Source: Notospermus geniculatus | Taxonomy: Eukaryota > Nemertea > Pilidiophora > Heteronemertea > Lineidae | Assembly (NCBI GenBank): GCA_002633025.1 | Contig: NMRB01002706.1 | Coordinates: forward strand, 1 to 64,000 | Length of the DNA stretch: 64,000 nt | Direction of reading: 5' to 3' | In this document: piece by piece, positions 45,160 to 55,100 of the stretch | Layout of the letters: each line of letters begins with the position of its first letter | Numbering within the stretch: the stretch's first letter is position 1 | Program-made: the position numbers and the translations under genes | The notes under the pieces: generated by a model | The model's database searches: none | What the model saw: only the letters and a program-made list of their open reading frames with translations | Told to the model about the DNA's origin: nothing

Positions 45160-45668
45160 NNNNNNNNNNNNNNNNNNNNNNNNNNNNNNNNNNNNNNNNN
45201 NNNNNNNNNNNNNNNNNNNNNNNNNNNNNNNNNNNNNNNNNNNNNNNNNNNNNNNNNNNNNNNNNNNNNNNNNNNNNNNNNNNNNNNNNNNNNNNNNNNN
45301 NNNNNNNNNNNNNNNNNNNNNNNNNNNNNNNNNNNNNNNNNNNNNNNNNNNNNNNNNNNNNNNNNNNNNNNNNNNNNNNNNNNNNNNNNNNNNNNNNNNN
45401 NNNNNNNNNNNNNNNNNNNNNNNNNNNNNNNNNNNNNNNNNNNNNNNNNNNNNNNNNNNNNNNNNNNNNNNNNNNNNNNNNNNNNNNNNNNNNNNNNNNN
45501 NNNNNNNNNNNNNNNNNNNNNNNNNNNNNNNNNNNNNNNNNNNNNNNNNNNNNNNNNNNNNNNNNNNNNNNNNNNNNNNNNNNNNNNNNNNNNNNNNNNN
45601 NNNNNNNNNNNNNNNNNNNNNNNNNNNNNNNNNNNNNNNNNNNNNNNNNNNNNNNNNNNNNNNNNNNN
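45160..45668. other. Assembly gap (509 N)
   Basis: Run of N. The ORFs crossing it are artefacts. Confidence 1.
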
Positions 45669-46173
45669 AGGCCAAAAAAAAAAAAACCTTTGGTTCAGGT
45701 AACCCGACCGACCCTATTTTTTGCCCCAAAAAATGCCTACTCAAAAATTTTTATTGCCAAATTTTCGTCTCCCTCAAATTTATGCCCCTTTCATTGTCAA
45801 AAGAACCGCCAAAAACACAACCACAGCGCCACAACGGCGCCTTGTATGACTAGTAAAGCACGCTGAGCAAAAGTTTTTGCATAGTAAATGGTCAAGTTTT
45901 TTAACAGCTACCACCAAAAAACTGTACAGTAAAGCATGAGAAGGAGAGGTTTTGTGACTCTTGCTGCAAAGGAGATACAAGTTCATGAAATTTACTGGAA
46001 ACTGAACTAGACACAATGAGAGTATGGCATTGAGTGAGCTGGTGTCCACTGACAGGTTTACCACACAACTTCTCACAGTAAAAAAAAATATTAAAAAAAA
46101 AAAAAAATCCCTACCGACCTACCCACCTCCAGAGGGAGTCCGTTACCTGAACCAAAGGTTTTTTTTTTGGCCT
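45669..46173. mobile_element. MITE with AGGCCAAAAAAA...CCTTTGGTTCAGGTAAC ends
   Basis: Both ends carry the inverted CCTTTGGTTCAGGTAAC and an A-run, with CCGACC / CCTACCC inside. It borders the gap. Confidence 0.75.
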
Positions 46174-46461
46174 AATGTCTATCACTTTGTTCGCCAATGT
46201 GAATCCATGGCAGAATTTCAATAAATCTGTCCCGGGGTACTACAGGAACGTACGGCACGACCGTAAACAGCTGCTCGAGCTTATGTATCATGTAGTACAA
46301 ATATTTAACACGGAGTTTACTTTATATCAATCCCGGTTATCAGTTTACTGGTTATTGGAAATCATAAGTCGGATTGTATTTTACTGTAAAGACGGCATTG
46401 CTCCGTCAGCCGGTAGAATCCCATTCAAAGATGCCCCGAAAACGGTTTGAAGACGAGACTA

Positions 46462-46615
46462 AGGGCCGTATGCACCAAACGAAGATTATCTTGAACTCAG
46501 GTTGAGCCACAACTTTTGCATTGCCGTCACATTATGCCATGGCAAACTTGAACAATTGAAAAGTTGTGGCTCAACCTGAGTTCAGAGATAATCTTCATTT
46601 GGTGCATACGGCCCT
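46462..46615. mobile_element. Hairpin MITE (AGGGCCGTATGCACCAAA ends), copy 1
   Basis: Arms of about 65 bp including AACTCAGGTTGAGCCACAAC; second copy at 49256-49402. Confidence 0.8.
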
Positions 46616-46643
46616 AAGTGTGAGAACACTGAAGTGCTCTTAA

Positions 46644-47013
46644 AGGAAGACGTGCGAAAAATATTGCCCGGCGGGCACAAGTTGTCTGAGTTGTAGCGCC
46701 GTCTGTTAATACACGGTGACACTACGCTATATCACAGGCGCCTGTAGAGCTATCAGTGAGTTAAGAACACTTTTCTAGCCAAACGTATCTAAAAAACACA
46801 ACACGTATCTAAAAACACACCACGAGCTCATAAATTCGTGAGCTCGGGGTGTGTTTTTTACAAACTAGTGTTTTTTGGTTAGATACGTGTTCTTAACTCA
46901 CTGATAGCTCTACAGGCGCCTGTGATATAGCGTAGTGTCACCGTGTATTAACAGACGGCGCTACAACTCAGACAACTTGTCCCCGCCGGGCAATATTTTT
47001 CGCATGTCTCCCT
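46644..47013. mobile_element. 370-bp near-perfect palindrome flanked by TTAA
   Basis: Arms of about 170 bp (GCCCGGCGGG...CACCGTGTATTAACAGACGG) pair almost fully. TTAA at 46640-46643 and 47014-47017. Confidence 0.8.
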
Positions 47014-47017
47014 TTAA

Positions 47018-47575
47018 AGGGACACTGTATTCCTTCCCTATCCTGCGCTAACACACCCGCGTTGGGAGACCTCTATTGACAATGTTGCTAAACTGTCGCT
47101 TATCAACCTCGCCCCATGTATGGTAACTCTCGTTCCTAGGGTATCCACGTATGCATTGTATTGTAGCCGGACATTCTCCAATACTGGGGTGAAAGGCAGA
47201 ACTACGATATTGGAGAATGATGAAATAACCGCCGGTGGCGCCGGCTGTCGACAAAAAGTGGAAATATCGTGCCCCTTAAAACGAAATGACGCAATGTCGA
47301 CCTGTAGGCACCTTGTTCAGTTGTTTTTATGACCAAACGTCTGGACGTTGTGGACGGGACGCAGCCGTTCTTACAGTAATAACAAGCGCTGGCTCCTAAT
47401 AAATTAAAAACGCAGTGAATAAATCAAAAATTCAACGTGACCAAAGGACAAAACTATCTTCCGGCGATATTGCATTATATTCCTTGGATCAAATACTTGT
47501 TTTCATGATCAATTGGCACTCGAAGATACAAGTACCGTGTTCATTTCAAATTGGCGGCGGTATCAGTAAGTGAAG
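47018..47575. promoter_or_regulatory. Upstream flank of the Arg/Ser-rich peptide gene
   Basis: Presumed promoter and 5' UTR. A short inverted pair (ATTCTCCAATA...TATTGGAGAAT, 47172-47218) is present. No TATA box I would trust. Confidence 0.35.
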
Positions 47576-49714
47576 ATGAACAAGTTGATTGTACTTACCC
47601 TTGTTGCTGTTGTACTCGGTAAGTGGAATATTTTTTTTATTGTAGCCCTAGCGTCCGATCGTAGTAAGTCACATTTTTGGAAAAAATGAGTTAAGGCCAA
47701 ATTCGTACTTAGTAGGTATTGTTTCATCATAATAAACAGTTTTTGTTTGCAAAATATTCGCCAAAGCCTCGGAAAGACAGTGATGCACTTACTCGGTTTT
47801 TACGTCTACATGTAAGTCATCAGAATTGTGACTTACTACATGTACGTTTTTACCTTTGCAAATTCAGCATGAAATCAGAGGTAAAACATAGCAAATTGCA
47901 TTTAATCCTGTTGTATGACATATTTTTAATTAGGAGCGTTTTCCACAACAAAACTCTTCCAAGTTGTCATTCCACACAAACCCATTTTTCTCGAAAAGAA
48001 CAAAATGTGACATACTAGATATTTCCATTGGACGCTAGAGCAGCTCCTCTTCTCACCATTTCCTCTCCATACTGTGGTAGGCATACTTCAGGCTCATTTT
48101 CAAGCGTTTTACTACGTACAACACCACTAGATTTCAAAATTTTATAGGGTACCCCCCCCCCCCAGAACCCCTTCCATAGAGCACCTTTCTTACTCTTCAG
48201 AAAATTTGCAAAATGTTCAGACGCCTGTCATCTTTTTTGTTCATATTGCTCAATGACAGCCCAGTATCGATGAGCGGAAACACCGCAGTAACACTTAGAA
48301 TGTTCCTTCGACTGATAATGCAAGTAAATTAAGGCCTACACCAAATTTCGTGCCTAGTCTACAGGAGGAGTTTCACCTTCTCAAAAATGTGCACCTCCCC
48401 AGGCTCTGACCAGCTACGGCCCTTGTCGCACCTCCTTGAACGTACATGTACATTACAGTATATAACTGTAAATATTTTTTCAGCGGTACTGGTGTTCCAC
48501 GAGTCTAATGGAGTAGAGAATGAAAATGGAGACGGAACTAGTCAACATGAATTGGAACTGAGGAAAAGCATGATTAAAAGGGTAAGTAGTCCCCTGAGAC
48601 TAGGGGAATACTTGTACTTCCCCATTTTCTTAGACTCGGGACCCAGTCGTTGTGTCGCTCCGGCCGCCGCACTCCACTCCACAAACGACTGGGAAAGCAA
48701 GCTGCAAAATCAGCGGCTAGCGTACCGACATTAACAACGGCCATCTCGACCAATGAAATTGCCCGAAAGCAATCTACTAGGGGAAATCTGGCACACTTTT
48801 GATTGGTTGTTATTGATGAAATTTACCAGAGCCTCTCGCCCGTCTAGAATCTTTTCAAAGTCACTAGCAGGATATTTTTTTATCCGTAAGTACTGCTTAT
48901 CGCACACAGCAACCAACTTAGGTACCAGGATACCGTCCTTGGCCTCGAAAAAAGTTCCGAAATATACTAGTAATCAGCTGATTTGAATCTTGCAACGAGC
49001 AGACGACGGCCGTTGAAGACGCAGTTTCTGATTGGCTGAACTCATTCACATTCGTTGTTAATGTCGGTACGCTAGCCGCTGATTTTGCAGCTTGCTTTCC
49101 CAGTCGTTTGTGGAGTGTAGTGCGGCGGCCGGAGCGACACAACGACTGGGTTCCGAGTCCACATTTTCTTTGAATCTTTTTCATGTCAAAATGCAGGCCT
49201 ATTCTGATGGCATTTCAAATGGAGCCATTGAATGGAATGAAGCTGACGTCATATAGGCCCATATGCACCAAAAGAGGATTATCTTGAACTCAGGTTGAGC
49301 CACAACTTTTCAATTGTTTAGGTTTGCCAGGCATGATGTGACAATGGAAAAGTTGTGGTTCAACCTGAGTTCAAGATAATCTTCGTTTGGTGCATACGGC
49401 CCATGAAGACAACTGTAGACCGCATCTTTGTGGGAATGGTCCAATCCCAAGCATTGCCAAGTCCCCTTAACAAGCTTGGCCTGAGTGTAAACGAATATTT
49501 CCAGGCATCCAGCCAGGAGGCCGGAGGTTTTCTACGATCCCGGCGACGCAGAAGTAGGAGACGCAGCAGCAAACAGCGCTCTCGGTCTCGTTCTCGGAGA
49601 AGTCGCGGCGGGTCACGGCGCTCACGTTCTGGTTCTCGGAGAAGTGGTGGCGGAGCAGCGAAGAAAATCGGCGAGTCGATGTCAGGCGGTTTCGCCGATA
49701 TTCCAGGTAAATAA
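47576..49714 (+). CDS. Secreted precursor of a basic Arg/Ser-rich peptide (3 exons)
   Basis: Exons 47576-47618, 48484-48581 and 49505-49714 join in frame (GT-AG) into 116 residues. Residues 1-24 form a clear signal peptide (MNKLIVLTLVAVVLAVLVF core). Residues 25-47 are rich in Glu and Asp and end in the dibasic MIKR. Residues 48-116 hold 19 Arg, 4 Lys and 17 Ser against 3 acidic residues, net charge near +20, mostly as RS/RRS runs at 58-91, then a Gly-rich turn and a tail AAKKIGESMSGGF. Signal, acidic propeptide, KR site and cationic product is the layout of many secreted antimicrobial or condensing peptides; I recognise no family, so that role is inference. There are no cysteines. The stop overlaps a donor-like CAGGTAAAT, so splicing onward is possible. 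An alternative exon 3 start near 49409 would add about 32 residues but has a poor acceptor. Confidence 0.6.
47649..48037. mobile_element. Inverted-repeat element in intron 1 of the peptide gene
   Basis: TAGCGTCC at the left and GGACGCTA at the right, with AAGTCACATTTT and AAAATGTGACAT inside. Confidence 0.6.
48633..49160. mobile_element. Palindromic element, about 95-bp arms, in intron 2 of the peptide gene
   Basis: ACTCGGGACCCAGTCGTTGT...CGTACCGACATTAACAACG pairs with its inverse at 49055-49160. Confidence 0.8.
49256..49402. mobile_element. Hairpin MITE (GGCCGTATGCACCAAA ends), copy 2
   Basis: Ends 102 bp before exon 3 of the peptide gene. Confidence 0.8.
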
Positions 49715-49807
49715 TCATCGTTGATGTTTTCCTTAATGCTCCGGTGTACCTTACCTTACCCGGCGCCAGTGCCTCACCGGACCGTCACAACGACGTCTTC
49801 ATCTTAG

Positions 49808-50065
49808 AAGGTCAGCAACTTCGGCAGCAAACTTGGAAAGTTTGCCGTATGCCGTCGTTGGAAGATTACTATTCGTCGTAAAGGGAACAACGGTTTCCGA
49901 GGGTTCCTCGTCCCAGCACAGGATCTCTGGGCCTTGGCTCCCACTGGAGTAGATGTCTCACGGGAGCATCGACCAGCGTATTGCGCACTGCCCCTGAGGT
50001 TTTGGATGCATTCGAAGAGTTCGAACTTCAGGTGTTGTGAGCCACCAACATGTACATATCGGTAG
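49808..50065 (+). other. Open frame after an AG acceptor, downstream of the Arg/Ser-rich peptide gene
   Basis: Following CATCTTAG an 85-codon frame is open on the plus strand and ends in TAG at 50063-50065. It is basic and contains SNFGSKLGKFAVCRRWK and five cysteines. It has no start codon at its head. Its phase does not fit the donor-like site at the end of the peptide gene's exon 3, so I do not join them. It may be an alternative terminal exon or chance. Confidence 0.2.
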
Positions 50066-50132
50066 AGCAAACATATCATTTCAAGAGACAGTCATCTGTG
50101 CGAGAAGTGTGAGTTTTCGCAACGGTCCGTTT

Positions 50133-50590
50133 AGGCTGAGTTTACATAGAGCGTGTCGATACACGGAAGACACGCTACGGTACGCGTAGATATTACGACA
50201 CGCCAACACGGCAGTTTACATAGGCCTCCATCGTGTGTCTATCATTTGACACGATACCTCGAATTTTGGCATTATTTTCATTAGGTATCATGCATTTCGT
50301 GATGCAAATAAGAAAAGATGTGATATTTGATGAGGAAACATCCTAAAATGCCCATCTCCCTACTTCGAAACAACGCAAGACCTTCCCACGAAGTCAGCAC
50401 ACGCCTGAAAGAACGAGCATGCTCGTTCTCTTCAAAACGTGTATATACTCCACTCTCTACGTAACCCCACGCGTATAGACCAATGTAAACGGCAGATTGG
50501 AAAATCCATTGTCAGTTAATCAACACATGCGTATGTCAACGTACCGTGTCGAGTAATCGTGTTTCGTGTGGCTCTATGTAAACCCAGCCT
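50133..50590. mobile_element. MITE with AGGCTGAGTTTACATAGAGC ends
   Basis: Left end at 50135 and inverse at 50570-50590. It ends two bases before the N that joins the BEL fragment. Confidence 0.75.
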
Positions 50591-50592
50591 TN

Positions 50593-51104
50593 GATCCTTG
50601 CCTTGTGTATACACAATAACCTCATCCCTCATGATAAAGAAACGACGCTCTATCTCATTTAACTCGTGCTTTGCTTAGCCAAGTCCTCGTCATTCCACCG
50701 GACAATGTCCATATATAACAAGTAGCGGTCAAAGACCCTGTCGAACTGACTCTCAACATCCTTGAATGCTGCATTTACTTCCGCCTCTAGTCTTGTGCGC
50801 CTATATCCATAAGATCCCTCATGGCATTCGATTTTCGCGTCAGGGCTGCCTTTAGCCCTCCCAGTTCTTTCCTAAGCTGCCTAGCACGCTCGTCCAAAAT
50901 AGATGTCGCGTGTGTCGTGTTTTCCTGACGGCATGTAGGCCCTCGGGTGTCGTGTGTGACGGGTTCTTGTATCGAAGTAGCCATGACGAATCTGTCGACG
51001 TTCTTGAACAAATGTGGGTGCTGATTATTCTAACTGTCGAGGAAGAACGTAACGTGGAGACCGACGTCATGAGACACTGCAGTCTGAACCTTTATTTCCA
51101 AAGA
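50593..51104 (-). pseudogene. Truncated second copy of the BEL gag start
   Basis: These 512 bp appear identical to 57614-58125. The gag-like frame (74 codons at 50787-51011) stops at 50787, and the following coding stretch lies in another frame. The copy ends at the single N at 50592, where the contig was joined, so truncation may be an assembly effect. Confidence 0.6.
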
Positions 51105-51525
51105 TGACATATCAATGATGACAAGAATGTTGACAACGAATGGTGACATGTAGATCGACGATCCCAACTGTTTGGAAAGTTCAGAGAACTCAGGTTCACT
51201 GGAACGATAAGTAAAGATGATATCAAGTACAGAAAACTAGCATGACGGAGTGGCTTCTATCTGAACACACACTTATCGGATGTGAAGGAATCTAATTTCG
51301 GACAAACTTTCAACAGCAGTCCTAGGCTGAATTTGTGAAAATACCAAAACTACCAGAAGGAATAAATGCCTAGTATCTCATTAAGAAACAAGAGGCACAC
51401 CATATTACCATTTTAGGCCCACGAAGTGGGAATAGAACCCACGTAAAAAGTGTACCGGTATCCAAATGTGACAGAACAAAAATGCAAATGGCGGCGGCGT
51501 CCACGGCTACTCGGCATCACCGCTT
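51105..51525 (-). other. BEL 5' leader between LTR and gag start (left copy only)
   Basis: This 421-bp stretch joins the left LTR to the left gag-start copy. It has no long ORF. It contains GTGGGAATAGAACCCACG, which resembles part of a tRNA T-arm. The equivalent position on the right side is taken by the LINE module. Confidence 0.5.
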
Positions 51526-51824
51526 TGAAGATAGAAATTGAAGCACATATCACAATGCACGACTCTAGAAAACACTTACAGAACGTCGGTGATACCCAAA
51601 TCAGCCCACATAAACATCAAATATCGGCACGTATACATATGTCACAAATGATCATCCAAATACAAAGGGAGGACAGACAGCTGCAAAGCCATCATGTCCT
51701 GCATGCTCAGAAAAGCACATGGTGTAGCCTAGTCCTGAAATCAAGAACCCAGACTGGTACCCGGTCCTAATCAATTCACCAAGCATTGGCGGGAAATTCA
51801 AAACAACCAAAATTGGCAACAACA
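51526..51824 (-). repeat. BEL LTR, left copy (299 bp)
   Basis: It begins TG and ends CA on either strand and is preceded, on the element's strand, by a purine-rich tract (GAGGGGCCGGGA) after the pol ORF, as expected of a 3' LTR. By eye it differs from the copy at 61877-62175 at one base. It also serves as the upstream LTR of the truncated leader and gag start to its left. Confidence 0.8.
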
Positions 51825-52193
51825 TCCCGGCCCCTCAAATGGGAGCACACAATCAACGAGCATTTGACCATCACCGACTTAACCATTACACGTTCACAAA
51901 AAACACATAACATCAAAACAATAACATCAAATTTTGTCAATAACCAACACAAATGCACCATAAATGAGGTAGCATCTCTAAAATAACTCACTAGTCAGTC
52001 TGACTATAAAGTACCAAACAACCTGAGAAATCTCTCATCTCCTCAAGAGAACCCTTGGAAGTTCACTTCAAAAATGCAAGGTTTGACCTTTAAGCATGTT
52101 AACACCTAACTACAGATGACTTATATCAAAACAACAAACTTAGTGGTCTCTAAACACAATCTCTTGGACTCAATAATAACCACACTCTTATAT
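51825..52193 (-). other. BEL 3' untranslated region and polypurine tract
   Basis: Between the pol stop codon and the left LTR; no ORF. The purine-rich stretch directly next to the LTR edge fits a plus-strand primer site. Confidence 0.5.
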
Positions 52194-55100
52194 TTAACCA
52201 TTGTCATGACTTTCAACACTTTCCAGTAAGCAAAGCTTATCAATTGGCCTTCTTAACACACCAGATCTTGTCTTCACATCAACACTTCTCACCAGATTGT
52301 CCTGCCCAGTGTAGGACTTCACAACCCTGCCCAAAGGCCACAGATTTCTAGGAGTACTCTCATCCAACACAAGGACGACATCACCTGGTTCAAGATTCCT
52401 AGTAGGATTGTGCCACTTTGACCTAAGCTGAATTCGTGGTAAGTATTCGCGTTTCCACCTATGCCAAAAAACATCGGCAATGTATTGAACTTGCTTCCAG
52501 CGCCTACGGAAACAATCCTCTTTCACAAATAGACCAGGGGGCAGCACAGGTCCGGAGCGCAGTAAAAGCAAATGATTTGGCGTGAGGGGCTCCAGGTCGC
52601 TGGGACTATCTGAACGAACAGTGAGAGGTCGGCCGTTGACAATACTTTCAGCCAAGCACATGACTGTCTCGAGCCCTTCATCATCAAGCGTTTGCTCCTT
52701 GAGAAGCACCTGCAAAATGTCACGGACGGAGCGAATTTGCCTTTCCCAAGAACCGCCCATATGGGACGCAGCCGGCGGGTTAAACAACCATTCAACCTCC
52801 TTCTGCTTCAAGAATTCTTCAATCTTTACCCGATTCCAACCTTCGATCGCAAGCCTAAGCTCTTTGTTTCCAGCAGTAAAGTTAGAGCCATTGTCTGAGC
52901 GCATTCTAACAGGAGGGCCTCTGCGTGCTATGAATCTCTGCAGAGCGTTTATAAACGAATCTGTGTCCATAGTGTGCAATACTTCTATGTGAATTGCACG
53001 TATTGTCAAACACGTGAAAAGGCATCCGTACCGTTTGACCATTGACCGCGCCCGCTTAACCATGAACGGCCCGAAACAGTCAACACCCACGAAGGTGAAT
53101 GGCGGAACATCGGAAGTAACTCTGTCTTCGGGCAAACATGCCATCTGTTGTACCCCAGTTGGCGCTCTACGGCGGTTACAGCTAAAACACTTCGACCGGA
53201 CGGAATTCACCACGGTTCTACCCCCTATCAACCAAAATCTCTGTCTTATCAAAGCCAGAACATACTCGCGACCCGAGTGAGCAGAGATTTCGTGATAGTG
53301 TCTCGCGATCAATGTTGCCAAATGTCCCTTAGGAATAAGAATCTGATGTTTGGCTATTTCGCGCATTGTCGCTCTGTCCAGACGGCCACCAACACACATG
53401 ATGCCAGACTCATTTAAGTGGGGGTCTAACTGGTACACGGTACTCGACCTAGGTAAGCGCGTCTTACACTGAAGAGCCTTGATCTCTTGTTGATATGTTA
53501 TGCCCTGGACATATTTAATCAACACGAGCTCAGCATTCCGAAGTTCAGGCACGGTCAACCTGGTTTCAACAATAGAACTGACTTTCTTCCCTTGGACCTT
53601 AGCCAATAGAAACATCTTGACACGAAGCAACCACGCAACAGATTTTTTCAGTCGGAACCAACATGAATGCCGTTCTATTAGCCTATCAATTCCATCAACA
53701 CGAGCCTCAGTGGCCGTACCAACAGCGGCATAGCCCATGACCTTTGTCACGACCTCAGCATCTGTCTCTGCAATCACAGGGACAGGTTTCAAAACTGGCC
53801 ACGCATCAGGTGACTGCCAAAGAAACTCAGGACCATGTTTCCATCTCTGGTTATTCAATAGCTGTTCTGGTGTCAAGCCCCTTGACGCATCATCGGCAGG
53901 GTTATTCTTCGTGTCAACATGCCTCCACTGCTGTGGTGAAGATCCCGCGTGAATCATAGCAACGCGATTTGCTACGAAGGTATGAAAGCGCCTAGAGGTA
54001 TTCTGAATGTACTGAAGCACGAGTGTGCTGTCCGTCCAGAATACTGAGGTGTCCAAGGGAATTTCCAACTCGCGACTTATCAGTTGATCAAGCTTGACGG
54101 CAACAACTGCGCCTGACAGTTCAAGCCTTGGGATGGTCATAGGTTTAATTGGATTCAGTCTGGACTTTCCCATCAAAAGAGCACAATGGATTCTACCTTG
54201 ATCATTGACGAGTCGTATGTAAGACACAGCACCATAAGCAATGGAAGACGCGTCAGAGAAATGATGAACCTGTGCATGCGCAATTTCACCAAAGTCTGAG
54301 GGGACCACGCTTCTATCAATGAAATATTCTCCAAGTACAGGTAACTCCCGAAGCCAATCCCTCCAACCCTGGAGCTGTTCCGATGGCAAATCAACGTCCC
54401 AGCCTACCTTGAGGCGGACAAGATCTTGCAAGATCCTTTTTGCCAGTAATGTACATGGACTTGCCAGGCCCAATGGATCGTAAGTGGAACTCACTATGCT
54501 TAACAACCCACGCCGTGTATTTGGCTTATCTCTGATCTTTATTGTGAAACCTAGAGTGTCCTCTCCGATATTCCATTTCACGCCCAATGCGCGTTCAGCG
54601 GGAAGTGAATCCATTCTACCACCAATGTCTTGAACTGTTTTAGCCCTGTCAGCAGTGGGGATTGCCTCAATGACGCTTCTCTCATTGCTTAACCACTTTC
54701 TAAGCCTGAAACCCCCCTTCTTCAGCAATTCTTGCAAATCATGAGCAAGTTCTATCGCGCTGTCTGTGGAAGACACAGACTTCAAACAGTCATCCACATA
54801 AAAATTATGGAGGACAGTACTACGTACCTCCTCGTTGAAATCACACTCATTGTCATCAACTGTCCGGCGAAGGGCATATGTGGCAGCGCTGGGTGCCCAT
54901 ATACCACCAAATGGGTGTACAGTCATTCGATAGGTAACCGGCGGCTGACTCATATCATCCCCCGGCCACCAAAGAAAGCGAAGCACATCACGATCCTTGA
55001 CCTTGACCTTGACCTGGTAATACATTGTCTGAATATCGCTCATCAGTGCCACAGGGCCCTGTCGGAACTTAATAAGAACAGACACCAGTGGGTTAATGAA

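Noticed and set aside
45078-45866. Long ORFs spanning the second N run
   Set aside because: Most of the codons are N; nothing supports translation across the gap.
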